Of a stretch of 64,000 nt of DNA, positions 42,117-52,285 are shown piece by piece (within the stretch, counting starts at the first letter, position 1; each line of letters opens with the position of its first letter). The notes below the pieces were generated by a model. The model did not search any database. It saw only the letters and a list, made by a program, of their open reading frames with translations, and was not told the DNA's origin. This DNA comes from Pseudonocardia sp. EC080619-01 (lineage in GTDB: Bacteria; Actinomycetota; Actinomycetes; Mycobacteriales; Pseudonocardiaceae), in NCBI RefSeq assembly GCF_001420995.1, contig NZ_CP012184.1, forward strand, positions 2,960,501 through 3,024,500, read 5' to 3'. A program made the translations under genes and the position numbers.

Positions 42117-42671
42117 TCAGGGAGCGAGACGCCGCGCACGTGCGACCACGTCGGTGGCCACGTGGAGCACCTCGCCACACACGTCGTCGATCGGCCGGGG
42201 CCGGCCGTCCACGTAGTGGGTCGAGAGGACCAGGACGCGCATCATCTGCATGTCGTCGACATCGACGACGAGCGCGCACGACGGCGCGGAACCCGGGGTC
42301 TCGATCTGCTGGACGGCGCCGTAACCGGCGACGTTCTCGATCGATCGGCCGCTGCCGACCGCGGCCTCGGCGCTGATCCCGACGATCTGGACGCTGTAGC
42401 TCGTTCCTGTGTCGAAGTTGTCCCATCCGCAGTTCCGGGCCTCCACGCCGTCGTCGAGCGTGTTCCGGCTCGACTCTCCGTCGCGCACGCCGAGTGCGGT
42501 CCTGGTCTCCGATGTCAGCAGTGCGCACGGGTCGATCCGGCCCACGTCGATATCGTGCGGGCGCACCGGAAACGAACTGTCCGGAGTGTTCGCGGCGCAG
42601 CCGGCGAGCACTGCTCCGCAGAGGAACGACACCATGAACGGGGTCGCGTAGCTCCGGGTCGGTCGTGCCAC
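42117..42671 (-). CDS. DUF3558-type lipoprotein, copy 1
   Basis: The 184-aa protein has a short basic N-terminus, a hydrophobic stretch and the lipobox LAGC. It then has the DUF3558 pattern RIDPCALLTSETRTALG ... RNCGWDNFDTGTSYSVQIVG ... YVDGRPRPIDDVCGEV, with four conserved cysteines. GTG 42671 is chosen because GGAGG lies 5 nt upstream. DUF3558 lipoproteins are common in Pseudonocardiales beside ESX-associated genes; their function is unknown. It is paralogous to 43259-43813. Confidence 0.8.
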   Translation of the reverse strand: MARPTRSYATPFMVSFLCGAVLAGCAANTPDSSFPVRPHDIDVGRIDPCALLTSETRTALGVRDGESSRNTLDDGVEARNCGWDNFDTGTSYSVQIVGISAEAAVGSGRSIENVAGYGAVQQIETPGSAPSCALVVDVDDMQMMRVLVLSTHYVDGRPRPIDDVCGEVLHVATDVVARARRLAP

Positions 42672-42802
42672 GTGATCCTCCGGAACGGGGGGAATCAACA
42701 GATTAGACCGCCCTCGTACCCAGCGCTCCCTTTCCCGTCTTCCGTAGCCGTGCAGGTCCCGCTTTTCCGAGACGGTCAGGCCGGAGCGGGTGCGGTCGCC
42801 TC

Positions 42803-43186
42803 CTACGAGCGGTATTCCTGGAGGCGTGCGGTCAGTAGGGGGCGTGCCGCGTCCAGGGATGCCGTGATCGCTTCCTCGGTGTATCCGTAGTGGTGGGCCG
42901 CCTCGGTCAGCCGGTCGACCGCTTCGGTGATCTCGTGGAGGTGAGCCGTGTGCACAGCGATGATCTGTTGGATCTTCCTGCGGAAGGACAAGGCTGCGTC
43001 GAGTGAGACGACGTCCTGACCGCACGGCCGAACCCGGCAATCGTGGCCTGCGCGCATCAGCGCTGCCTGCATCTGTTCGGCCTGGAACCGCAACTCGTTC
43101 CGCACCGCCAGGACGTTCGACCTGCTGATCTGCACCATGAGCGCGTCTGATTCCGTTCCGCGCGGAAGCAAAGGATTGTTGTCCAC
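42803..43186 (-). CDS. PE-like partner protein, copy 2
   Basis: The 127-aa protein is the same length as copy 1 and nearly identical in its C-terminal 60 residues (HHYGYTEEAITASLDAARP). It lacks its own adjacent PPE gene; the next gene downstream is the copy 1 lipoprotein. The pair suggests tandem duplication of a PE-like/DUF3558 module. Confidence 0.65.
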   Translation of the reverse strand: MDNNPLLPRGTESDALMVQISRSNVLAVRNELRFQAEQMQAALMRAGHDCRVRPCGQDVVSLDAALSFRRKIQQIIAVHTAHLHEITEAVDRLTEAAHHYGYTEEAITASLDAARPLLTARLQEYRS

Positions 43187-43258
43187 CCGGACATGCTCCG
43201 ACTCGCTGTTCGCGGCCGTCGTGTATCGACCGGTCCGATTCGCTTCCGCGAACGAGCC

Positions 43259-43813
43259 TCAGCTCGCGAGATGCCGGGATTCGAGGATGACGGTTTCGGC
43301 CATTCGGGATGCGTCGTCGCAGACGTCGGTGATGGGCCGCGGCCGACCGTCTTGATAGTGAGTCGAGCGGACGAGGACCCGAGCCATCTGGCCGTCGTTC
43401 ATGTCGATGACAAGTACGCAGAGCGGGGCGGAGTCCACGTTGTCGACGTGTCGGACCGCTCCGAATCCGCCTACGACTGTGATCAGCCGGTCGTCGCCGA
43501 CGGCCTTCCCGGCGTCGATCCCGACCAGCTGCACGCTGTAGCTGATCCCCGTGTCGAAATTGTTCCACCCGCAGTTCCGGGCGCGGGCTCCTTCGTCGAG
43601 AAGATTCTCGCTCGGCTCTCCCGTCTCGACGTCGAGTCGAGCCTGTTCCCCGGCAGGCAGCAGGGCGCACGGGTCGAGCTGTGCGATGTCGATGTCCTGC
43701 GGTCGATCGGGGAACGGGCCGGCGGGTTCCGATTCGCCACATCCGCTGAGGACCGCGCCGACGGTGAGTGCGATGAGAAAGACGGACATGCGAGACCGGA
43801 CCGGGACAGTCAC
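43259..43813 (-). CDS. DUF3558-type lipoprotein, copy 2
   Basis: The 184-aa protein has lipobox LSGC, then AQLDPCALLPAGEQARLD, RNCGWNNFDTGISYSVQLVG and YQDGRPRPITDVCDDASR. GTG 43813 has the same GGAGGATCAC leader as copy 1, and both copies are exactly 555 nt. The open frame extends upstream to 43918 but only through non-coding leader. Confidence 0.8.
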   Translation of the reverse strand: MTVPVRSRMSVFLIALTVGAVLSGCGESEPAGPFPDRPQDIDIAQLDPCALLPAGEQARLDVETGEPSENLLDEGARARNCGWNNFDTGISYSVQLVGIDAGKAVGDDRLITVVGGFGAVRHVDNVDSAPLCVLVIDMNDGQMARVLVRSTHYQDGRPRPITDVCDDASRMAETVILESRHLAS

Positions 43814-43980
43814 GTGATCCTCCGGAGCAGGCGGGAAACCACAGGCTAACTCGCCCGTCGACTCACCGGACCCGTTTTCCTGCACCCCGCAGTCGCATAG
43901 ATTGCGGGAACTTCGCACAAGCTGGAATCGGTGCGGCAGTCCCGGATCCCGTGCGGTCGCGGTTCAGGTTGTGCGGTTGC
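43814..43980. repeat. Duplicated leader region, copy A
   Basis: The 5' region of the copy 2 lipoprotein gene is repeated imperfectly at 44230-44385. Shared stretches include the CCTCCGG ribosome site, GCGGGAAACCACAG and a GGTGCGGC...CCCGGATC...GTGCGG...GGTTCAG block. It likely contains the promoter of the module. Confidence 0.7.
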
Positions 43981-44047
43981 TGCGGCCGGCGCCTGTTCCG
44001 GCGAGGGAAGGGCGGATCCGATGCCGTGGTTCACGGATGCGAATCGC

Positions 44048-44229
44048 TCATGGGGTCGGCATGTTCTGCAGGAAGCCCTCGGCGAAGTCGTTCGCCCGGC
44101 GGCAGACGCGGTCGACCTGGCGAGGACGGCCGTCGTCTCCGTAGTGGACCAACTGGACCTGGATGCTCAGCGCAGTGGTCTCGCCGCCGTCGACGACGAG
44201 TTGACAGGTCGGTGCGCAAGAAGTGCCAC
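44048..44229 (-). pseudogene. Decayed third DUF3558 lipoprotein gene
   Basis: The last 60 codons of a DUF3558 gene survive (QLVVDGGETTALSIQVQLVHYGDDGRPRQVDRVCRRANDFAEG), matching the C-termini of the two intact copies. The ribosome site and GTG of the family leader (44229) are retained, but the signal peptide, lipobox and first two thirds are deleted. The remaining coding part is out of frame with that start. Confidence 0.75.
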
Positions 44230-44385
44230 ATGACCCTCCGGAAGAGACGGGAAACCACAGCCCCACCCGCCCATCACCCCAACCCCCGCACCTCACAGCC
44301 GCGCAGATTGCGGACCCTCGGCCCGGGCAGAACCGGTGCGGCTGCCCCGGATCCTGTGCGGCCGCGGTTCAGGCTGTGCGGTTGC
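44230..44385. repeat. Duplicated leader region, copy B
   Basis: This is the partner of 43814-43980, lying upstream of the pseudogene. It shows that the duplicated unit included the regulatory region as well as the coding part. Confidence 0.7.
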
Positions 44386-44560
44386 CACGGACGGTGCGCG
44401 GCGGGCCCCGGGCGGGGGCGCGGCCGCGCCGGGCGGCGCGTGGTCCGGCGCGTCGCCGCGCCTGCTCCGGCGTCGCGAGGCGTGGTCGGCGGCGTGGGTG
44501 CAGGCGTCGGGCGCCGGGGAGTGGTCCGCTCACCAGGAGGAACGAGGGTCTCCGGAAAAA

Positions 44561-44581
44561 GTTGAGTCTAGTCGGAACAAG
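44561..44581. promoter_or_regulatory. HAIR-like element 1 upstream of dnaK
   Basis: GTTGAGT-N7-GAACAAG resembles the HspR site CTTGAGT-N7-ACTCAAG; the left arm is close and the right arm weak. It lies 157 nt before dnaK. Confidence 0.5.
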
Positions 44582-44616
44582 TCTGCATGGTCGCCCGTTG
44601 GACCGGGTACCAAGAA

Positions 44617-44637
44617 GTTGAGCAGCGCCCACTCAAG
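44617..44637. promoter_or_regulatory. HAIR element 2 upstream of dnaK
   Basis: GTTGAGC-N7-ACTCAAG matches the HAIR consensus at 12 of 14 arm positions, the right arm perfectly. It is the best HspR operator of the operon, 101 nt before the ATG. Confidence 0.85.
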
Positions 44638-44671
44638 CTCTTACCCCGGACCGCTCCCCGGTCTGATAGAA

Positions 44672-44692
44672 CTTGAGCCGGAGGCACTCACA
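44672..44692. promoter_or_regulatory. HAIR element 3 upstream of dnaK
   Basis: CTTGAGC-N7-ACTCACA retains most of both arms. It lies 45 nt before dnaK, near the expected transcription start. Confidence 0.7.
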
Positions 44693-44737
44693 CCCCGCAA
44701 GTATCGACTCGCACGCATCAACACGGAGGCAGCCACC

Positions 44738-46612
<1,875 letters not shown>

Positions 46613-46647
46613 CGGCCGGCGGCCATCCAGAGGACAGGACGGTCGAC

Positions 46648-47370
46648 ATGGCAGGCGACGAGAAGCAGCAGGACGAGCCGGTGACCTTCCGGGACCGCCG
46701 CAAGGTGGACCCGGAGACCGGTGAGGCCCGCCCGCAGGAGACCGGGGCCGCCGAGCAGGCGGCCCCGGCCGGGGACGGCACCGACCAGATCGTGGATCCG
46801 GTCGCTGGTCCGGCCGACGGGGTGGACCCGGAGGTCGAGAAGCTCACGGCCGAGGTCGCCGAGCGCACCGCGGACCTGCAGCGGGTCACCGCCGAGTACG
46901 CCAACTACCGGCGCCGGGCGGACCGGGACCGCGAGCAGACCCAGCTCGCGGCGAAGGTCTCGTTCGTCTCCGACCTGCTCACCGTGCTCGACGACTTCGA
47001 GCGCGCCGAGCAGCACGGGGACCTGACCGGGGCCTTCAAGTCAGCGGCCGACAAGGTCGGCGGCGTGCTCACCAAGCTCGGCCTGGAGCCCTTCGGGGCC
47101 GAGGGCGAGCTGTTCGACCCGCAGCGGCACGAGGCCGTGCAGCACGAACCGGCCGAGGGCTCCGGCCCCACGGTCACCGTGCTGTCGGCGGTGCTGCGCC
47201 GCGGCTACCGGATCTCCGACCGGGTGCTCCGGCCGGCGATGGTCACGGTGCAGGACCGGCCGGAGGCCGAGGTCTCCCCGGAGGCCCGGGCCGAGGCCGC
47301 CGAGGGCGGCACGGATCCGGCGGGCGGCGACGCCGGGCCGGGCACCGGCGAGCCGGAGAACCCGGCCTGA
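46648..47370 (+). CDS. grpE: Nucleotide exchange factor GrpE
   Basis: The 240-aa protein has an acidic N-terminus, the long GrpE coiled coil (EKLTAEVAERTADLQRVTAEYANYRRRADRDREQ, about residues 68-100) and the C-terminal beta domain (FDPQRHEAVQHEPAEGSGPTVTVLSAVLRRGYRISDRVLRPAMVTV). It promotes ADP release from DnaK. ATG 46648 has an AGAGGA site; a GTG start at 46609 is less likely. It lies 35 nt after dnaK. Confidence 0.96.
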   Translation: MAGDEKQQDEPVTFRDRRKVDPETGEARPQETGAAEQAAPAGDGTDQIVDPVAGPADGVDPEVEKLTAEVAERTADLQRVTAEYANYRRRADRDREQTQLAAKVSFVSDLLTVLDDFERAEQHGDLTGAFKSAADKVGGVLTKLGLEPFGAEGELFDPQRHEAVQHEPAEGSGPTVTVLSAVLRRGYRISDRVLRPAMVTVQDRPEAEVSPEARAEAAEGGTDPAGGDAGPGTGEPENPA

Positions 47371-47399
47371 CCGGAAACCACAGTGGACGTCGGCACGCG

Positions 47400-47440
47400 G
47401 TGCGGTGGACGGGCCCCGGGAGGGGCGTGTTCCACCGCAC
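47400..47440. repeat. Inverted repeat between grpE and dnaJ
   Basis: GTGCGGTGGA (47400-47409) is inverted at 47431-47440 (TCCACCGCAC), a 10-bp stem with a 21-nt loop in the 97-nt grpE-dnaJ gap. It could tune the ratio of the downstream genes. Confidence 0.4.
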
Positions 47441-47467
47441 CGCGGGCGTGACCGGGAAGGGGGCGGG

Positions 47468-48694
47468 GTGACCCAGCGCGACTGGATCGAGAAGGACTAC
47501 TACCGCGAGCTGGGCGTCTCCTCGACGGCGTCCCAGGACGAGATCAAGAAGGCGTACCGGAAGCTCGCCCGTGAGCTGCACCCGGACGCCAACCCGGGCG
47601 ACGAGAAGGCCGAGGCCCGCTTCAAGGCGGTGTCCGAGGCCTACGGTGTCCTCGGGGACGAGGCCAAGCGCAAGGAGTACGACGAGACCCGCGCGATGTT
47701 CGCGGGCGGCGGCGGTTTCGGCGGTTTCGGCAGCGGGGGCGGCTTCCCCGGCGGCGGCGCAGGCGGTGCTGGCGGACCCGGTGGATTCGACATCAACGAC
47801 CTGTTCGGTCAGGCCGGACGGGGCGGCGGCGGCTCCGGCGACTTCAGCGACATCCTCGGCGACATCTTCGGCCGCACCGCCCGCAACAGCGGTGGGGCCG
47901 GTGCCGGTGGCTTCGGCGCCGCCGGTGCCCGCCGCGGCCAGGACGTCGAGAGCAGCCTGACCATCTCCTTCGACGACGCGGTCCGGGGCGCGACCGTGCC
48001 GATCCAGCTGTCCTCGCCCGGCCGGTGCGAGCGGTGCGGCGGCACCGGCTCCCGTCCGGGCAGCACCCCGCGTACCTGCGTGACCTGCGGTGGCGCCGGC
48101 CTGGTGAACCGGAGCCAGGGCGCGTTCTCGTTCTCCGAGCCGTGCCGCGACTGCCGCGGGACCGGCCGGATCATCGACGACCCGTGCCCGGAGTGCCGCG
48201 GCGACGGCGTGTCCACCCGGACCCGCTCGCTGTCCGTGCGGGTCCCCGCCGGCGTCGACAACGGCCAGAAGGTCCGGCTCGCGGGCCAGGGCGAGCCCGG
48301 CCGCGGCGGGGCGCCGGCAGGCGATCTGTACGTGACGGTGAGCGTCACCCCGCACAGGATCTTCGGGCGGTCCCCGAAGAACGCCGACGATCTGACGATC
48401 ACCGTCCCGGTGACCTTCCAGGAGCTCGTCCTGGGTGCGACCCTGACGGTGCCCACACTCGACAGCACGGTCTCGCTGAAGATCCCGGCCGGGACCTCCA
48501 GCGGCCGGACCTTCCGGGTCGCGGGTCGCGGTGTCGAGCGGAAGAACGGCAAGAAGGGCAACCTGCTGGTGACCGTCGAGGTGGCGGTGCCGCAGAAGCT
48601 GGACCAGGCGGCGACGGACGCGCTGCAGGCGTACGCCGAGGCGACGAAGTCGATCGATCCGCGGGCGGACCTGCTCGGTAGCTCCAGGAGGTGA
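47468..48694 (+). CDS. dnaJ: Co-chaperone DnaJ
   Basis: The 408-aa protein has a J-domain with the HPD motif (LARELHPDANPG), a Gly/Phe-rich linker, a four-repeat zinc domain (CERCGGTG, CVTCGGAG, CRDCRGTG, CPECRGDG, about residues 186-250) and the C-terminal substrate domain (GRSPKNADDLTITVPVTFQELVLGATLTVPTL). It delivers substrates to DnaK and stimulates its ATPase. GTG 47468 is the start. The stop overlaps hspR (GTGA). Confidence 0.97.
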   Translation: MTQRDWIEKDYYRELGVSSTASQDEIKKAYRKLARELHPDANPGDEKAEARFKAVSEAYGVLGDEAKRKEYDETRAMFAGGGGFGGFGSGGGFPGGGAGGAGGPGGFDINDLFGQAGRGGGGSGDFSDILGDIFGRTARNSGGAGAGGFGAAGARRGQDVESSLTISFDDAVRGATVPIQLSSPGRCERCGGTGSRPGSTPRTCVTCGGAGLVNRSQGAFSFSEPCRDCRGTGRIIDDPCPECRGDGVSTRTRSLSVRVPAGVDNGQKVRLAGQGEPGRGGAPAGDLYVTVSVTPHRIFGRSPKNADDLTITVPVTFQELVLGATLTVPTLDSTVSLKIPAGTSSGRTFRVAGRGVERKNGKKGNLLVTVEVAVPQKLDQAATDALQAYAEATKSIDPRADLLGSSRR

Positions 48695-49173
48695 GTGCGG
48701 TGGCCGGACGGCCCCAGGACGGCGACGGCCGCGGCCGCGCCCCGTCCGACGCGACGGGTCCCGACGCGGTCGCGCACGACAGCCCGGTGTTCGTCATCTC
48801 CGTCGCCGCGCAGCTGTCCGGCCTGCACGCCCAGACCCTGCGCAGCTACGACCGGCTCGGGCTCGTCAGCCCGGGCCGGGCCTCCGGCGGCGGCCGTCGC
48901 TACTCGCAGCGCGACATCGCCCTGCTCCGCGAGGTCCAGCGCCTCTCCCAGGAGGAGGGCGTCAACCTGGCCGGGGTCAAGCGGATCATCGAGCTGGAGC
49001 AGCTGGTCGACGAGCTGCACGCGCGGCTCGAGGAGACCACCGCCGAGCTCGACGCCGTCCGCGCGGCCGCCGCCCAGGCGACGGCGGCGGTGCACCGGTC
49101 CTATCGGCGCGATCTCGTCCCGGTGGACCGCCGGGCCGTCGTCCGGTGGCGGCCGGGCCGCCCCGAGCAGTAG
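48691..49173 (+). CDS. hspR: Heat-shock repressor HspR (MerR family)
   Basis: The 160-aa protein has a MerR helix-turn-helix (FVISVAAQLSGLHAQTLRSYDRLGLVSPGRASGGGRRYSQRDIALLREVQRLSQEEGVNLAGVKRII, about residues 30-95), a coiled coil and a basic C-terminus. HspR binds HAIR inverted repeats and, with DnaK, represses dnaK-grpE-dnaJ-hspR and clpB. HAIR sites are visible upstream of both in this window. The start GTG overlaps the dnaJ stop. Confidence 0.95.
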   Translation: MSAVAGRPQDGDGRGRAPSDATGPDAVAHDSPVFVISVAAQLSGLHAQTLRSYDRLGLVSPGRASGGGRRYSQRDIALLREVQRLSQEEGVNLAGVKRIIELEQLVDELHARLEETTAELDAVRAAAAQATAAVHRSYRRDLVPVDRRAVVRWRPGRPEQ

Positions 49174-49174
49174 G

Positions 49175-49233
49175 CCGGTCCGAGCGGGCGGTCGCGTGGA
49201 GCACCGGACCGGTCCGAGCGGCCGGTCGCGTGG
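49175..49233. repeat. 25-bp direct repeat between hspR and the MFS gene
   Basis: CCGGTCCGAGCG... at 49175-49199 recurs at 49209-49233 with one mismatch over 25 bp. It lies in the convergent gap after hspR; no function is evident. Confidence 0.7.
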
Positions 49234-49262
49234 CAGGGCGGACCGTGCCGGTCGGGTGGGTT

Positions 49263-50570
49263 TCAGGCCGCCACGGGTGCGGGTGCCAGCCCTCCGCGGC
49301 GCGCGAGCGTGCCCAGGACCGCCGCCCCCGCCAGCGGGATCGCCGCGAGCACCACGAACGGCACCGCGGCAGGAACCGACGGATCGAGCAGCGCGCCGAC
49401 GACGGTCGATCCGATCAGCACCATCAGGCCTCCGAACGAGGCGAGCACCCCGAAGTGGGCGCCGAGCCGGCGTTCCCCGGCCAGTCGGGGCACCAGGTCC
49501 TGCGCGACCGGGACGGCGAGCATCTCGCCGACCGTCAGCAGGAGCACCATCGCCACCGCCGGCGTGACCGCCCACCAGCCGGGCAGCCCCGGCAGCAGCC
49601 GCGCCACCGCGACCACGGCGAAGGACGTGGCGATCAGGCAGAAGCCGATCACGACCGAACGGCCGGGCCCCAGCCGTCGTCGGGACCAGCCGGTGACCCG
49701 CAGCTGCAGGCTGATCACCAGCACCGACATCATCACGAACAGGAAGCCGAGTGCGGCGGTGCGGTCGACGCGTTCCAGCTCTGCGGGCAGCGCCAGGTAG
49801 AGCTGGTTGTAGGAGAGCAGCCAGCCGGAGTAGCCGGTGGCGAACACCATGAACCGGCGGTTGCCGAGCACCTCGCCCCACCCGGCCAGGATCGGCTGCC
49901 CGGCGTGCTCGGCGGGGCTCCACGGCAGCAACCGCCAGTGCGCGAGCCCGACGAGCACGAACCCGGCCGCGGCCACCAGGCACGCGGTCCGGAAGTCGAC
50001 CAGCAGCAGCGCCGTGCCGACCAGCGGGCCGGTGACGGTCCCGACCTGACCGGCGACGGAGAACATCGCGAACACCTCGGCCCGCGGCGGGCCCTCCCCG
50101 GAGCGCTCCAGCTCCCCGCCCGCGCGGGCCAGTGAGGACTCCACCGCCGGCGAGAACAGGGCGGCGGCGAACCCGGTGAGGAGGGCACCGCCGATCACGG
50201 CGGGCAGCGTCCCGGCGGCGCCGAGGAGGATGAAGCCGATCACACGCAGTGCGCAGCCGACGAGCACCACCGGCTTCGCGCCGTAGCGGTCGGTGAGCGC
50301 CCCGCCGACGACGAACAGCCCCTGCTGGCTGAACGTCCGCAGCCCCAGCACGAGCCCGACGGCCGCTGCGGCCAGCCCGAGATCGTCCGCCAGGTGCGTG
50401 GCCAGGTAGGGCAGCACCATGTAGAAGCCCACGTTGAACGCCAGCTGCGTCGAGATGAGCAGCTGTACGACCGGGGGGAGGGCCCGGAACGCGGCCCAGC
50501 GGGGCGCGCGGCCGGGGAGGGCGGCCGGTGCGGGCCCGGTCGGCCGCCGGCGGGTGTTGCGGAGCACCAC
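49263..50570 (-). CDS. MFS transporter
   Basis: The 435-aa protein has about 12 membrane helices and the MFS loop-2/3 signature (GGALTDRYGAKPVVLVG, about residues 88-104), with a central loop around residues 205-225. It resembles MDR-type proton-coupled exporters. The substrate is unknown. It is divergent from the ABC binding-protein gene at 50726, so the 155-bp region between them probably carries both promoters; that region is AT-richer and contains repeated GCACA/TGCACA elements. Confidence 0.85.
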   Translation of the reverse strand: MVLRNTRRRPTGPAPAALPGRAPRWAAFRALPPVVQLLISTQLAFNVGFYMVLPYLATHLADDLGLAAAAVGLVLGLRTFSQQGLFVVGGALTDRYGAKPVVLVGCALRVIGFILLGAAGTLPAVIGGALLTGFAAALFSPAVESSLARAGGELERSGEGPPRAEVFAMFSVAGQVGTVTGPLVGTALLLVDFRTACLVAAAGFVLVGLAHWRLLPWSPAEHAGQPILAGWGEVLGNRRFMVFATGYSGWLLSYNQLYLALPAELERVDRTAALGFLFVMMSVLVISLQLRVTGWSRRRLGPGRSVVIGFCLIATSFAVVAVARLLPGLPGWWAVTPAVAMVLLLTVGEMLAVPVAQDLVPRLAGERRLGAHFGVLASFGGLMVLIGSTVVGALLDPSVPAAVPFVVLAAIPLAGAAVLGTLARRGGLAPAPVAA

Positions 50571-50725
50571 CCAGTGGTATCAGGTCGCGGATCGCAATCG
50601 CGACTCGATGGCAACAGGCACATATGCGCACAGATGCACATGCTTGACCGTCTGCACACACTTTCCGAGGATCTTCCGGGCGCCGGGTGACATCCCGTCG
50701 AGGCGCCGGAGAGGACGATCCCGAC

Positions 50726-52285
50726 ATGCCCGCCGAACCGGCCGTCGTTCCACCACGCCGTCGATCGCCCGTCCGGGTCGCCGCCGCGCTCGCGGTGAGC
50801 ACCGCGATCCTCACCGCCTGCGGTGGTCCCGGCGGCGGGACGGGGCAGGTCGTCCCGGACGGCACGCTCACCCTGGCGATGGCGTTCGCCCCCGCGGCCG
50901 GTTACGCCGTGGACACCGACGACGCGTTCGTGGTCTCCCAACTGGGTGTGACCGAGTCGCTGGTCGCCTCCGGCCCCGACGGGCAGCCGCGGCCCGCGCT
51001 GGCCACCGCGTGGGAACAGCAGGCCGACGCCCGGACCTGGCGGTTCGAGCTGCGGCCGGGCGTGACCTTCCAGAACGGCGAGCCGCTCACCGGGGAGGCC
51101 GTCGCGACCGCCCTGAACCATGTCGCCGGCGTCGAGGCGCCCCCGCGCGCGGTCAAGGGCACCGGCCTGCAGGCCGCGGCCGACGGCGGCGCCGCCGTCC
51201 GGGTCACCACCACGGCTCCGGACCCGATCCTCCCGCTGCGGCTGAGCAGCGCGAACACCGCGATCCTCGCCCCGTCGGCGTACGGGGCGACGCCGCCGTC
51301 GCTGCAGGGCACCGGCACCGGGCCGATGACGATCACCGAGCTGAACGGCACCCAGTCGGTGACGCTGCAGCGCAACGACACCTACTGGGGTGAGCGTCCG
51401 CAGGCCGCCACGGTCACCGCGAACTTCGTACCCGACCCCGCCGCGCGGGCGCTCGCCCTGCGGGCCGGCGACGCCGACATCGCGCAGGAGCTGCCCGAGT
51501 CCAGCGCCCTCGAGTTCACCGGCGACGGGTACACGAACGAGACGGTGCCTGCTCCCCGGACCGCGTCGCTGATGCTGAACCAGTCCCGTCCGCCGTTCGC
51601 CGACGTGCGGGTGCGGCAGGCCGTCACCGCCGCGATCGACCGGACCGCGCTCGGCGAGCAGGCCCTCGCGGGGTCGGCGATCCCGGCGTCCGAGCTGTTC
51701 GGCCCGGCCGTCGCCTGGGGTTCGCAGGAGGCCCCGCCGCCCGCCGACCCGGCCCGCGCCCGCGCGCTGCTCGCCGAGGCCGGCTACGACGCGGGCAACC
51801 CGCTGCGCGTCGAGCTCGGCACCTACAGCACCCGGGCCGAGCTGCCCACCCTGGCGACGGCCGTGCAGCAGATGCTGCGCGAGGCCGGCATCGAGGCGAC
51901 CATCCGCGTCGGTGACTACGACGCCCGCGAGCCCGACCTGCTCGCCGGGAACTACGACATGTATCTCGGTTCCCGCAGCTACCTGCTCGACGTCCCCGAC
52001 GCCGGAGCCACCCTGACCAGCGACTACGGCTGCGAGGGCTCGTACAACATCAACCGGTACTGCTCGCCGGAGTTCGACGCCCTGCTCGCGCCACTGGCGA
52101 CCGTGACCGATCCGGCCGCCCGCCAGGACGTGTTCCGGCAGGCCGCGGCGAAGCTGAACGACGACGCCGTCGGCGTCCCGCTGGTGCACACCAGTGCCAA
52201 CGGCGTCGGGAGCCGGGTGGCCGGCTATACCGTCGACCCGCTCGCGAAGACCCTCGTCGTCCCCGGGCTGGCGAAGACGGAGTGA
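50726..52285 (+). CDS. Peptide/nickel-type ABC transporter substrate-binding lipoprotein
   Basis: The 519-aa protein has a signal peptide with lipobox LTAC (about residues 30-33) and the SBP_bac_5 pattern: LGVTESLVASGPDGQPRPALATAWEQ, TWRFELRPGVTFQNGEPLTGEAV, VRQAVTAAIDRTAL and ARALLAEAGYDAGNPL. It delivers oligopeptides, nickel or similar ligands to the permeases encoded next. ATG 50726 has GGAGAGGA upstream. It overlaps the first permease by GTGA. Confidence 0.9.
   Translation: MPAEPAVVPPRRRSPVRVAAALAVSTAILTACGGPGGGTGQVVPDGTLTLAMAFAPAAGYAVDTDDAFVVSQLGVTESLVASGPDGQPRPALATAWEQQADARTWRFELRPGVTFQNGEPLTGEAVATALNHVAGVEAPPRAVKGTGLQAAADGGAAVRVTTTAPDPILPLRLSSANTAILAPSAYGATPPSLQGTGTGPMTITELNGTQSVTLQRNDTYWGERPQAATVTANFVPDPAARALALRAGDADIAQELPESSALEFTGDGYTNETVPAPRTASLMLNQSRPPFADVRVRQAVTAAIDRTALGEQALAGSAIPASELFGPAVAWGSQEAPPPADPARARALLAEAGYDAGNPLRVELGTYSTRAELPTLATAVQQMLREAGIEATIRVGDYDAREPDLLAGNYDMYLGSRSYLLDVPDAGATLTSDYGCEGSYNINRYCSPEFDALLAPLATVTDPAARQDVFRQAAAKLNDDAVGVPLVHTSANGVGSRVAGYTVDPLAKTLVVPGLAKTE

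Noticed and set aside
44223..44621. 132-aa plus-strand frame upstream of dnaK
   Set aside because: It reads through the duplicated leader and HAIR 1 and is Arg-rich without similarity.
47809..50871. 1,020-aa open frame antisense across dnaJ/hspR
   Set aside because: It crosses three genes, has a Pro/Arg-rich composition and no homology; a product of high GC.
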